DNA of 64,000 nucleotides, taken from the NCBI RefSeq assembly GCF_001612685.1, contig NZ_BDAY01000055.1:1-64000 (forward strand). The letters run 5' to 3'. The position numbers and the translations under genes were made by a program. Source of the DNA: Nocardia altamirensis NBRC 108246 (GTDB taxonomy: Bacteria > Actinomycetota > Actinomycetes > Mycobacteriales > Mycobacteriaceae). Under the pieces are notes generated by a model. The model was not told the DNA's origin. It made no database searches and was given only the letters and a program-made list of their open reading frames with translations. Each line of letters opens with the position of its first letter. Positions within the stretch are counted from its first letter, which is position 1. Shown one piece after another: positions 16,909 through 27,670 of this stretch.

Positions 16909-17409
16909 TCAGCCTGCGACTCGCTCGGCCGCCTGCGGCGCCTGCCAGATCCGGCTGCGCAGGTCCATGCCGCGAATCACCTGAATCCGCCACGGGTCCA
17001 GCCGCATGATCTGCAGTGTCGGGTCCCGCGGCGACAGCCAGAACTGACCTAGGTCGTACCCGGCGCCCGGCGGGCTGGTCTGTCGATACAGCTGCCACAC
17101 CCGCTGCCTGACCTCGTGTGTGTCGACCCACTCTGCCGTCGCGTCCACCGCCACCGAGTTGTTGCCCGGGGCCCAGTAGGAGAAGTTGACGTGCGGGTTC
17201 CCCGCGAGATGTGCCGCTTTGACCGGCGTCTTGTAGGTCGCCAGCCAGCCGAGCGGCTGGCCGTCGACCTTCTCCCAGATCGGAATCAGCACTCGCGTGC
17301 GTGGTCGATTCCGCCGATCGACGGTCACAATGGTTGCGTAGCCGATCCGACCGACGTACTGGTCGAACTCCGCCTCGAGGTCGGCGAACGCCGGGACCTT
17401 GCTCGTCAT
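16909..17409 (-). CDS. Pyridoxamine-5'-phosphate oxidase-fold (PPOX) protein
   Basis: This 166-residue split-barrel protein resembles the flavin- or F420-binding PPOX family of actinobacteria. It has GYATIVTVDRRNRPRTRVLIPIWE, then GWLATYKTPVKAAHL and HVNFSYWAPGNNSVAVDATAEWVD, the typical strand order. The reaction is unknown; many relatives reduce small molecules with F420 or FMN. I start at the ATG at 17409. Its promoter region contains the inverted repeat GTTACT-TCT-AGTAAC, which suggests control by a small winged-helix or TetR-like repressor not found nearby. Confidence 0.75.
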   Translation of the reverse strand: MTSKVPAFADLEAEFDQYVGRIGYATIVTVDRRNRPRTRVLIPIWEKVDGQPLGWLATYKTPVKAAHLAGNPHVNFSYWAPGNNSVAVDATAEWVDTHEVRQRVWQLYRQTSPPGAGYDLGQFWLSPRDPTLQIMRLDPWRIQVIRGMDLRSRIWQAPQAAERVAG

Positions 17410-17497
17410 GCCGCCACCCTCGTTTCTTGCGTGCCACTTGTCACAACAGCCTCCGCACCGACGGTCGTTCTCACGGCCGTCCACAACTCGCTCCATG

Positions 17498-17532
17498 GTT
17501 ACTTCTAGTAACTGACATCATCATGCGTTACT
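17498..17532. promoter_or_regulatory. Putative operator GTTACT repeats upstream of the PPOX gene
   Basis: GTTACT-TCT-AGTAAC at 17498-17512 is a perfect 6-bp inverted repeat, and a further half-site GTTACT is at 17527-17532. The spacing resembles sites of HxlR/MarR-type regulators. It lies 89 bp upstream of the PPOX start and 199 bp upstream of the divergent DUF1275 gene. Confidence 0.55.
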
Positions 17533-17730
17533 GGAGGTGACCACGGAAGACGGCACTTTCAAGTCACTCGGTTACCGCGCGGATACCGGTCGAACACCCG
17601 AACCGGAACCCACTCAATCAGTCACGCGCTCGCTGGTGACCATCCGGCAACCCACGGCGCTTCGCGTGCGCATTCCACCGGCGAGCGGTAACACTGTGGA
17701 GTGGGATACATCTCGAAAGGAGCCTGACCT

Positions 17731-18441
17731 GTGCCGAAATCGGACGAAGCGCGCAAGAAGGCGCTTTTCGACAATGAGGCGAGACTGTCATGGGTGCTGG
17801 CGGGATTGGCAGGCCTGATCGGCGCCGCCGCCTTCATGCACACCTCTGGCTACTTCGTCACCTTCATGACCGGAAACACCGAGCGCGCCATCCTCGGGCA
17901 TTTTCACCAGCAGCCGGACACCGCAGTCGCGGCGACGGGGCTGCTGGCGGCCTTCCTCTCCGGTGTGTTCGTCGCCTCCTGGTGCCGCAGGCACTATTGG
18001 TCCGGGCACCCGCACGGGCCCACGCTGCTCACCACTTTCAGCTTGGCCATGGCCTCGATCATCGACATCATCCGCTTCCAAGGCGACGACGCCGCCAGGA
18101 TCGACTTCGTGCCGATCCTGTTCGTTGCCTTCGGTGTCGGCGCGCTCAACACCTCGTTCGTGAAGGACGGCGAGGTGTCGGTGCCGCTGAGCTACGTCAC
18201 CGGAACGCTGGTGAAATTGGCCCAGGGCATCGAACGCCACATCAGCGGTGGCGATTACGCGGATTGGCTCGGCTACTTTCTGCAGTATGCGAGTTTCGCG
18301 TTCGGCGCTCTGCTCGGTGGTTTGCTGAGCATGCTCGTCGCAGGCTGGGCGATGCTCATCACCGCCACCGTCGTCTGCCTGGTGGTGACCGGCTACACCT
18401 ATCTCCATCTCGACCGGCACGGACCGCTGTCGCCCAGCTGA
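17731..18441 (+). CDS. DUF1275 (YoaK-type) membrane protein
   Basis: This 236-residue integral membrane protein has about six hydrophobic helices and the family pattern GLIGAAAFMHTSGYFVTFMTGNTER near the start, with VGALNTSF and SYVTGTLVKLA later. The function of DUF1275 is not established. The GTG start at 17731 has an AAAGGAG-type ribosome binding site. It runs divergently from the PPOX gene. Confidence 0.85.
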   Translation: MPKSDEARKKALFDNEARLSWVLAGLAGLIGAAAFMHTSGYFVTFMTGNTERAILGHFHQQPDTAVAATGLLAAFLSGVFVASWCRRHYWSGHPHGPTLLTTFSLAMASIIDIIRFQGDDAARIDFVPILFVAFGVGALNTSFVKDGEVSVPLSYVTGTLVKLAQGIERHISGGDYADWLGYFLQYASFAFGALLGGLLSMLVAGWAMLITATVVCLVVTGYTYLHLDRHGPLSPS

Positions 18442-18492
18442 TCCGAAGCTCTTCCCACTGCGACCGTCGTTTGTCGCGGTTACGGTGACCGC

Positions 18493-19680
18493 GTGGAGAA
18501 TTTCGGGGGCGATGCCGACCAGTTCGCGGCACTCATTGTGCAACGCATGCGGGATCTCGGCGCGCAAGCGACCTACGATCCCGACGAATTCCGGATCCTG
18601 CTGCCGGACGGACATATCTACCTGGGCAACATCTTTCGAGAAATCGCCGATCTCCCCGGCGACGAACGCGAGGAACGGATCGCCCGTTTCCTCGGTGCGG
18701 TACAGGACATGGACGAACCGGATTCCTGGCCACAGGTGCGATCCGCGCTGCGACCGATTATGCGGCCGAGCACTTTTGGGCAGCACACTCCGGACGAGAA
18801 CATGCAGGTGATCGCCCGCCCCACGCTGCCGTTCCTGCACGAACTGGTCGCGGTCGACCTGCCCAACTCCCGCGCGATCGTCTCCACCGCGACCCTCGAC
18901 CGCTGGGGCGTCACCGCCGACGACGTGTTCGCCGCGGCACACGAAAACCTCACGGCCATGGTCGGTTCCCGTGGCATCAAGCAATCGGGCATCCTCCGTT
19001 TCGCCGACAACGGCGACGGCTACTGCACCTCATGGCCGCTGATCCCCGGCTGGCTGGCAGGCACCGGCGACGGCGAGCACCGCCCGATCGCCTTCCTTCC
19101 CGACGTCGACACCTTGCTGATCACCCCCGACACCGGCGATCTCGGCCCCTTCTTCGCACTGGTCGAGCGGCAATACCGCGACGCCGTCCGCCCGATCTCC
19201 CCGCAGGGCTACACGATCGACGACCATGGCGCCGTCATCCCGCTCGATCAGTCCCCGCACCACCGGCACCTCCCCTTCGTGCAACGCGCCCGATGCGGTT
19301 TGGCCGTCACCGAATACGACGCCCAATCCACCGCACTGAACGACGATCTCGACGACGACCTGGCCTTCGACCACCACGACGACCTCGACCCCGCCTTCAT
19401 CGGTTCGGTCATGTTCGCCCAGGACGACACCGGCCCTTTCACCCTCACCATCTGGGGCGAAGGCGTCGAGTATCTGCTCCCGGAAGCTGACCGCATCCTC
19501 TTCTGCCGCACCGACGAAAACAACGAGATGGAAACCCTTTTCGAGGCCCCCTTCGCCACCGTCGCCGAAATCACCGGCCTCACACCGATTCCCGGCATGA
19601 CACCGCGCCGCTACGAGGTCCGCCACTGGCCCGACCCGAGCACCCTCACCCAACTCCAGTCCGCCGCCATCACCCGCTAG
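18493..19680 (+). CDS. Conserved hypothetical protein, DUF1444-like
   Basis: This 395-residue soluble protein has no membrane segment and is acidic, with an Asp-rich stretch (DDLDDDLAFDHHDDLD) in its C-terminal third. Its order, with an N-terminal FRILLPDG and LGNIFREI segment and a central FADNGDGYC, loosely resembles DUF1444-type proteins of unknown function. That similarity is a recollection and is weak. The GTG start at 18493 lies 51 bp after the DUF1275 gene, so they may be co-transcribed. Codon use is typical of the genome. Confidence 0.6.
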   Translation: MENFGGDADQFAALIVQRMRDLGAQATYDPDEFRILLPDGHIYLGNIFREIADLPGDEREERIARFLGAVQDMDEPDSWPQVRSALRPIMRPSTFGQHTPDENMQVIARPTLPFLHELVAVDLPNSRAIVSTATLDRWGVTADDVFAAAHENLTAMVGSRGIKQSGILRFADNGDGYCTSWPLIPGWLAGTGDGEHRPIAFLPDVDTLLITPDTGDLGPFFALVERQYRDAVRPISPQGYTIDDHGAVIPLDQSPHHRHLPFVQRARCGLAVTEYDAQSTALNDDLDDDLAFDHHDDLDPAFIGSVMFAQDDTGPFTLTIWGEGVEYLLPEADRILFCRTDENNEMETLFEAPFATVAEITGLTPIPGMTPRRYEVRHWPDPSTLTQLQSAAITR

Positions 19681-19715
19681 CGCGCCGGGCCCGGAAGATG
19701 GCCCGCCGGCAAGTA

Positions 19716-20270
19716 CTACCGATGAATAATCACGTGATCGCGACCCGAATCCACCCGACCGGCATCAGCAACCCACCACCGGCGGGAGAACTGCGCAGCC
19801 AGGCACGCGCCGAACGCATTCAACAGCACATCATCGACCGACGAGTGCCGCCCGATCGCCAGCCCGAACTGCGCTGCCTCCACCACAATCGACGCACCAC
19901 CCGCCACCAGCAGCACCCGATACGACTGCCCGAACCACGCCCACCGCACCGGCAACAGCGCCCCGAGCGCCGCAAAAACCAGCAGATTCCCCCCGAACTG
20001 CTCGATCACCCGACTACCACCCGCCTGCTCGGTCAGATCACGCAACAGCAGGAAATTCACCGAACGCCCACTCCCCTTCGGCGTCAAGATCATCCACAAC
20101 CACGGCACAGTCCCCACCACCATCCCCACCTCACACACCGCCACCCGCCACCCACGCCCCCGCGCAAGCCACCACGCCACCATCCCACCCACCGGCATCG
20201 CGGCAATCGCGAAAACCACGACCCCGCCCCACGCCGCCCAAGTCTCATTCACCCCGCAAGTCTCCGCCAA
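19716..20270 (-). CDS. VanZ-family membrane protein
   Basis: This 184-residue protein has four or five hydrophobic helices and the VanZ pattern: LTPKGSGRSVNFLLLRD, then EQFGGNLLVFAALGALLP, SIVVEAAQFGLAIGRHSSVDDVLLNAFGA. VanZ of the vancomycin cluster gives low teicoplanin resistance, but most family members have no known role. It stands alone here, converging on the unknown gene that ends at 19680. Confidence 0.8.
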   Translation of the reverse strand: MAETCGVNETWAAWGGVVVFAIAAMPVGGMVAWWLARGRGWRVAVCEVGMVVGTVPWLWMILTPKGSGRSVNFLLLRDLTEQAGGSRVIEQFGGNLLVFAALGALLPVRWAWFGQSYRVLLVAGGASIVVEAAQFGLAIGRHSSVDDVLLNAFGACLAAQFSRRWWVADAGRVDSGRDHVIIHR

Positions 20271-20382
20271 ACCACTTGCGCCTCAGCCCATCTCCACAAA
20301 CCATTCACACAACCAGCACCGGATCCCGACGGTGCAGCAGCAACCTCGCGCACAGCCCACCCGTCGACACCCCAATTGACCT

Positions 20383-20640
20383 GGCAAACCCCAAAACCCG
20401 CAACCACCGACTTGGCAAACCCCCAGTACGACGTGACCACCAGATACTCAATCCGGCATGCGGTCGTGATTCGTCAGGCCAGCAGCAGAGATTCAGCAAG
20501 GTCGGCGGCTTTGTAAACGATCAGACCTGCACACAGCCCAAACTGAGTTGGCAGACCCCAAAGGGCAACCAGCGACGAGTACTCAGCCCGGCCAGTGACA
20601 GGTATTCGGTCAGACCAGCCGTGGAGATTCGGTCAAACCA
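20383..20640. repeat. Diverged direct repeats in the vanZ-tRNA gap
   Basis: A unit of about 95 bp beginning TTGGCAAACCCC occurs at about 20409-20504 and again, at roughly two-thirds identity, at about 20545-20637. Both copies contain AGATACTCA/GAGTACTCA, GTCAGGCCAGC/GTCAGACCAGC and GAGATTC in the same order. A third, truncated copy (CTGGCAAACCCC) starts near 20391. No gene is visible in the 20271-20825 gap. Confidence 0.5.
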
Positions 20641-20749
20641 TCCGCTCTATACGACCAACGACGTATACGGCCCACATTGGATGACCACATCCAAGAAAAC
20701 CCAACCACCAACTGGGGGGACCGGGGGGCGAAGCCCCGCCGGGCGGGGC

Positions 20750-20768
20750 GTGGGGGCTGCGCCCCCAC
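20750..20768. terminator. GC-rich hairpin
   Basis: GTGGGGGC (20750-20757) pairs with 20761-20768 across a 3-nt loop. It follows another GC-rich hairpin-forming stretch at about 20720-20748. It lies behind the tRNA-Ala gene on the minus strand. Confidence 0.45.
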
Positions 20769-20788
20769 AAAACACGCGAAACGCGAAA

Positions 20789-20819
20789 GTGGCTCATGCT
20801 CTCCATGAGCATGAGCCAC
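20789..20819 (-). terminator. Terminator behind tRNA-Ala
   Basis: A perfect 13-bp stem (GTGGCTCATGCTC, 20789-20801, with 20807-20819) and a 5-nt loop lie 7 bp after the 3' end of tRNA-Ala. On the minus strand it is followed by TTTCG. Confidence 0.75.
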
Positions 20820-20825
20820 CAAGCG

Positions 20826-20898
20826 TGGAGCCTAGGGGAATCGAACCCCTAACCCCTGCCTTGCAAAGGCAGTGCTCTGCCAATTGAGCTAAGGCCCC
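20826..20898 (-). tRNA. tRNA-Ala (anticodon TGC)
   Basis: This 73-nt gene folds as a standard cloverleaf. The 5' strand GGGGCCT pairs with AGGCTCC before the discriminator A; the D-arm is AGCTCAATTGGCAGAGC; the anticodon loop is CTTTGCAAG with TGC; the T-arm is GGGGTTCGATTCCCC. CCA is not encoded. It is the usual partner of tRNA-Ile next to gyrA in actinobacteria. Confidence 0.97.
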
Positions 20899-20902
20899 GA
20901 GT

Positions 20903-21010
20903 TCAGCGGGTGGTGACCTCGTGCCACAGGTCCGCGTCGTTGCGCTGGCGCAGCTTGGAGATACCAATGAGAACCGCGACCACGGCGCCTACCGTGATTA
21001 GAAACTTCAT
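20903..21010 (-). CDS. DLW-39 family small protein
   Basis: This 35-residue protein begins MKFLITVGAVVAVLIGISKL, a short membrane helix, and ends ADLWHEVTTR, the DLWHE(A/V)T signature for which the DLW-39 family is named. The family is known from mycobacteria and relatives at this same place between tRNA-Ile and tRNA-Ala. Its function is unknown. It starts at ATG 21010, 29 bp after the tRNA-Ile 3' end, and stops 5 bp before the 5' end of tRNA-Ala. Confidence 0.85.
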   Translation of the reverse strand: MKFLITVGAVVAVLIGISKLRQRNDADLWHEVTTR

Positions 21011-21039
21011 GGTTCCCACCCTACTGTCGTGTTCGGGAG

Positions 21040-21113
21040 TGGGCCTAGGAGGACTTGAACCTCCGACCTCTTCGTTATCAGCGAAGCGCTCTAACCGCCT
21101 GAGCTATAGGCCC
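21040..21113 (-). tRNA. tRNA-Ile (anticodon GAT)
   Basis: This 74-nt gene has acceptor strand GGGCCTA pairing with TAGGCCC, discriminator A, D-arm AGCTCAGGCGGTTAGAGC, an anticodon loop containing CTGATAA with GAT, and T-arm GGAGGTTCAAGTCCTCC. CCA is not encoded. It lies downstream of the gyrA-DUF3566 genes on the same strand. Confidence 0.97.
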
Positions 21114-21229
21114 GTGCGACTCTCGCACCGAAGCACTTGAGCCGAGGCTAGAGATTACCCGACCGGGCGCACTACCTCCAAAACGGCTGGTAGAGGGCGG
21201 GAGGGGCAGACGCCGTCCAGATAACCGAA

Positions 21230-21269
21230 ACGGCCGGCATCGTCTCTCAATGGAGTCGATACCGGCCGT
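21230..21269 (-). terminator. Terminator behind the DUF3566 gene
   Basis: ACGGCCGGCATCG (21230-21242) pairs with 21257-21269 with one internal mismatch. On the minus strand the hairpin is followed by TTTCGG. It lies 15 bp past the stop of the gyrA-linked membrane protein gene. Confidence 0.75.
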
Positions 21270-21283
21270 CTGGGTCTAGTTGT

Positions 21284-22426
21284 CTAGTCGGGATCGGCGA
21301 GTGTCACTTGGATGCCGCCGACCAGATCACAGCACTGGTTGTAGATGAAGGTGCCGACGGTGCCGAGCGCGGTGAACAGCACCACGTTGATCAGCCCGAT
21401 GACGCCTGCGTAGCCGAAGACGGTGCCTGCGTCGACGAGACCGACCGATCCGCTGTCTTGGGACACCATGTCGGTGAACGTGTTGTTCAACCGCTCCCAC
21501 ACGCCCATGCCTTCGAGCACGATGTAGAGCAGGCCGACCGCGAGCATCCAGACGAAGAACATGGCGACGCTGATGACCAGCGAGATCTTCAGGGTGGACC
21601 AGGGGTCGATCCGACGGATCTGCACGGTGGCCCGCAGCGGTTCGCCGGTGGCGACGGATGCGGCGACCGCGACCGGCACCGCGGGTGAGATCGGTGTCTG
21701 CGGACCGGTGGATTCGATGGACGGCGGCAGCGGGTGGCGGATCTCCGACAGGTCGGGCATGTCTTTGATCAGTTCGGGCCGCGCGATGCTGCGGGTTGGT
21801 CCGTCGATGCCGACGGACTTCACCATCGCCGCTTCTTTGCGGGCCGCCTTGGCCGCGAGGTCCGCGGTGGTGCGCGCGTTGGTGACGCCACCGCCGAGGC
21901 CACCCCCACCGGAGCCGCTTGGGCGTCCGGTGACCGGCGCCTGGCCGGGCCGGTACAGGTTGGACTGCGGCTCCCGCTGCGGGAGCTGCGACCAACCGTC
22001 TTGGGTTTGCGGTTGGCCACCACCGTTGCCACCGGAATCGGCGGCTCCGGAATCGCTGTTGTTCATCCGGACCGTCTCCTGATCGAATTCGGGCCCGGGC
22101 GCCTGGTTCTGCCCACCCTGTTTCCCCGCGAAATCGCCTTGCTTGCCTTGCATTTCGTGCGGCTGCCCCGGCGGGCCGCCTGCAGGCTGGCCGCCTTGTT
22201 GGCCGGATCGGTCGCCACCCTGCTGGCCTTGCTGACCGGACCGATCACCACCCGGTTGGCCGCCGTTCGGCTGGCCGCCATGTGGCTGCCCGCCGCCCGG
22301 CTGGCCGTTCTCTGCCGAGGCAACCGGCCGAGGGATCGGCCGCGGCGGAATCGGTGACGGTGCGATCCGCTCGGTCACGCCGTTCGTCTGGTGCCGCTCG
22401 TCATTCGGCTGATTCGGAGTGGTCAA
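21284..22426 (-). CDS. DUF3566 membrane protein downstream of gyrA (Rv0007-like)
   Basis: This 380-residue protein has a long low-complexity N-terminal half rich in Gly, Gln and Pro, with repeats such as GGQPNGGQPGG and QQGGDRSGQQGG, then a C-terminal DUF3566 module. That module has the RRIDPWSTLKISLVISVAMF start and two membrane helices (about residues 280-305 and 340-365). The gene always follows gyrA in mycolata; its function is unknown. It lies 42 bp after gyrA on the same strand. The repeat-rich half is much longer than the conserved part and is likely flexible and cytoplasmic. Confidence 0.85.
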   Translation of the reverse strand: MTTPNQPNDERHQTNGVTERIAPSPIPPRPIPRPVASAENGQPGGGQPHGGQPNGGQPGGDRSGQQGQQGGDRSGQQGGQPAGGPPGQPHEMQGKQGDFAGKQGGQNQAPGPEFDQETVRMNNSDSGAADSGGNGGGQPQTQDGWSQLPQREPQSNLYRPGQAPVTGRPSGSGGGGLGGGVTNARTTADLAAKAARKEAAMVKSVGIDGPTRSIARPELIKDMPDLSEIRHPLPPSIESTGPQTPISPAVPVAVAASVATGEPLRATVQIRRIDPWSTLKISLVISVAMFFVWMLAVGLLYIVLEGMGVWERLNNTFTDMVSQDSGSVGLVDAGTVFGYAGVIGLINVVLFTALGTVGTFIYNQCCDLVGGIQVTLADPD

Positions 22427-22468
22427 TGGGAATCCTTAGATCCGTTCGTTGCCGCCGCTGTTGGGTTA

Positions 22469-24991
<2,523 letters not shown>

Positions 24992-25061
24992 GAAGTCTCC
25001 TTAGCGGGCGGTGCGGTTGCGGTTCTGCTCGGGCATGCGCCCGGTGAGCAAACGCACCGGC

Positions 25062-27116
25062 TTATACGTCGAGGAAGCGAACGTCCTTGGCATTACGGGT
25101 GATAAAGCTGCGGCGGGCCTCCACGTCCTCACCCATCAGCACGCTGAACAACTCGTCGGCCGCGGCCGCGTCGTCCAAGGTGACCAGCTTGAGCACGCGC
25201 ACCGACGGGTCCATGGTTGTCTCCCACAGCTCCTTGGCGTTCATCTCGCCGAGGCCCTTGTAGCGCTGCACGCCGTCGTCCTTGTTGATCTTCTTGCCCG
25301 CGGCGAGGCCTGCTTCCATCAGACCGTCGCGTTCCCGGTCGGAGTAGGCGAACTCGGGCTCGGAGCGCTGCCACTTGAGCTTGTACAACGGCGGCTGCGC
25401 CAAGTACACGTGGCCCTGCTCGACCAGCGGGCGCATGAAACGGAACAGCAGCGTCAACAGCAGCGTCGCGATGTGCTGGCCGTCGACGTCGGCGTCGGCC
25501 ATCAGCACGATCTTGTGATAGCGCAGCTTGGCGATGTCGAACTCGTCGTGGATGCCGGTGCCGAAGGCGGTGATGATCGACTGGACTTCGTTGTTCTTCA
25601 GCACGCGGTCGATGCGCGCCTTCTCGACGTTGATGATCTTTCCGCGCAGCGGCAGGATCGCCTGGTACATCGAGTCACGCCCGGATTTGGCCGAGCCACC
25701 GGCGGAGTCGCCCTCCACGATGTAGATCTCGGACTTGCTCGGATCCTTGGAGCGGCAATCGGCCAGCTTGCCCGGCAGCCCGCCGAGATCGGTGGCGGAC
25801 TTGCGGCGCACCAACTCTCGCGCCTTACGCGCGGCCACGCGGGCCTGCGCCGAGGACACCGCCTTGTTCACGATGGTCTTCGCGTCGGCCGGATTGGCCT
25901 CGAACCAGTGCTGCAGGTGCTCGTTGCACGCCTTCTGCACGAACGACTTGACCTCGGTGTTGCCCAGCTTGGTCTTGGTCTGGCCCTCGAACTGCGGCTC
26001 GGACACCTTCACGCTGACGATCGCGGCGAGACCCTCGCGGATGTCGTCACCGGTGAGGTTGCCGTCCTTCTCCTTGAGCAGCTTCTTGTCCTTGGCGTAC
26101 TTGTTGACCACCGTGGTCAGCGCCGCACGGAAGCCCTCTTCGTGGGTGCCGCCCTCGTGGGTGTTGATGGTGTTGGCGAAGGTGTGCACCGACTCCGAGT
26201 AGCCGGAGTTCCACTGCATGGCGACCTCGAGCTCATGCCCGGTGCCCTTGCCGGTGAACCCGACGACGGAGTTGTGGATCGGCTGCTTGGTGCGGTTGAT
26301 GTGGCGGACGAAGTCCTCCAGACCACCCGGGTAGTGGTAGGTGCGGGTTTTCACCTTGTGCTCGACCGGCGCGGCCGCGCCCTCGGACTCCGCGTGCTTC
26401 GGCGCGTCGGCGGTCTCGCTCACCACGTCGTCGGTGATCTCCGAGTCGGTGACCCGCTCGTCGGTGAGGGTGATGGTGAGGCCCTTGTTCAGGAACGCCA
26501 TCTCCTGCAGCCTGCGCGCGACCGTCTCGAAGTTGTAGGTGGTCGTCTCGAAGATCTCCGGATCCGCCCAGAAGCGGATGGTGGTTCCGGTCTTCTTCGA
26601 CGCGTCGCCCTGGACCAGCTTGCCGGGGATCGAGTCCTTGTACGCCTGGCTCCAGTGGAAGCCGTCGCGGTCGATCTCCGCCTCCAGCCGGGAGGACAGC
26701 GCGTTGACCACGGAGATGCCGACGCCGTGCAGACCACCGGACACCGCGTAGGAGTCCGAGTCGAACTTGCCGCCCGCGTGCAGCTGCGTCATGACCACCT
26801 CGATGGTCGGGACGCCCTGGGCGTGCATGGCCACCGGGATACCGCGGCCGTCGTCGACCACCTCCACGCCGCCGTCGGCGAGGAGCGTGACCTCGACCTT
26901 GGACGCGTAACCTGCCATCGCCTCGTCGACGGAGTTGTCGACGACTTCCCAGATCAAGTGATGCAGGCCGCGCTCACCGGTGGAACCGATGTACATGCCT
27001 GGGCGCTTGCGGACGGCCTCGAGCCCCTCGAGGACCGTGATGGACGAGGCACCGTAGTCCTGCTTGCCCGAGGTAGCGTTGGTCGAGCCCGATGCGTTGG
27101 AGTCGTTGGCAGCCAC
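25062..27116 (-). CDS. gyrB: DNA gyrase subunit B
   Basis: This is the ATPase subunit of gyrase. At 684 residues it has the GHKL ATPase motifs EVVDNSVDEAMAGY and DDGRGIPV, the GxxGxG-type loop in SGGLHGVGISVVNALS, and the TOPRIM motifs EGDSAGGSAKSGRD (about residue 465) and DADVDGQH. The resistance-associated PLRGKIINVEKARIDRVL is intact. The N-terminal ~20 residues are Ser/Asn-rich. The upstream 554 bp hold the promoter region and a parS site, with no other gene. Confidence 0.98.
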   Translation of the reverse strand: MAANDSNASGSTNATSGKQDYGASSITVLEGLEAVRKRPGMYIGSTGERGLHHLIWEVVDNSVDEAMAGYASKVEVTLLADGGVEVVDDGRGIPVAMHAQGVPTIEVVMTQLHAGGKFDSDSYAVSGGLHGVGISVVNALSSRLEAEIDRDGFHWSQAYKDSIPGKLVQGDASKKTGTTIRFWADPEIFETTTYNFETVARRLQEMAFLNKGLTITLTDERVTDSEITDDVVSETADAPKHAESEGAAAPVEHKVKTRTYHYPGGLEDFVRHINRTKQPIHNSVVGFTGKGTGHELEVAMQWNSGYSESVHTFANTINTHEGGTHEEGFRAALTTVVNKYAKDKKLLKEKDGNLTGDDIREGLAAIVSVKVSEPQFEGQTKTKLGNTEVKSFVQKACNEHLQHWFEANPADAKTIVNKAVSSAQARVAARKARELVRRKSATDLGGLPGKLADCRSKDPSKSEIYIVEGDSAGGSAKSGRDSMYQAILPLRGKIINVEKARIDRVLKNNEVQSIITAFGTGIHDEFDIAKLRYHKIVLMADADVDGQHIATLLLTLLFRFMRPLVEQGHVYLAQPPLYKLKWQRSEPEFAYSDRERDGLMEAGLAAGKKINKDDGVQRYKGLGEMNAKELWETTMDPSVRVLKLVTLDDAAAADELFSVLMGEDVEARRSFITRNAKDVRFLDV

Positions 27117-27639
27117 TGGTCGGTAGCTCTCCTTACTTGCTGATCCCCGGCGCAGGGGTCGTACAGCACGCGCTGGCCCCTGGTCAGGTCTGCTCGAAAA
27201 ATACGGGGCCGCGCGGGCGGTACGGAACGCGCCGAAGGTGATCGCCGCTAGTTACGTCACCATCCTACTGGTACAGCCAACCTACAACGCACCTACGACA
27301 CCCCTGACGGCTCCGTGAATGCGAGAAATCGGATTGCGGCGAGTCTGTTCCGCCCTTCGGGACTTTGGATCCGCTCTGGGAGGATTCGGACGGTAGGCAT
27401 CGGGTGTCGTTCCGGTTGCCCTACGGTTCGTCGGCGGTATGTCTGGATTTTACCGAGCTCGGTGCGTTGCCGGTGGGTTGCCTAGCGCCGGGCGAGGAGG
27501 CCGGGCGCTGCTCTATTCGCGCCGGTGGGCGGGGGTCGCGGCTCAGCTGTGGATGCCTTGTTGAGCGATGCACAGCCGTTGGGGACGAACGCAGTCCACG
27601 CTCGCGGCGGCGAAAATGCTTGTCGCATCGAGCGATACC

Positions 27640-27667
27640 GTCGAGCGTTTCACGTGGAACGCTCGAC
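27640..27667 (-). terminator. Inverted repeat behind dciA with a parS core
   Basis: The arms GTCGAGCGTT (27640-27649) and AACGCTCGAC (27658-27667) are perfectly complementary, and the 8-nt centre TCACGTGG is the parS core. The repeat starts 4 bp after the dciA stop on the minus strand, so it may act both as transcription terminator and as ParB site. Confidence 0.6.
27646..27661. promoter_or_regulatory. parS site (CACGTG core)
   Basis: CGTTTCACGTGGAACG matches TGTTTCACGTGAAACA at 13 of 16 positions, with the central TTTCACGTG exact. It has the same 14-bp core, GTTTCACGTGGAAC, as the site at the rsmG start. Confidence 0.75.
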
Positions 27668-27670
27668 TCC

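Larger units (their letters stand above)
27117..27670. other. Gene-free gyrB-dciA spacer
   Basis: I find no gene in this 554-bp gap. It contains the gyrB upstream region and, at the right end, the inverted repeat with a parS core behind dciA. The plus-strand open frame 27365-27760 has no recognisable product. Confidence 0.5.
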
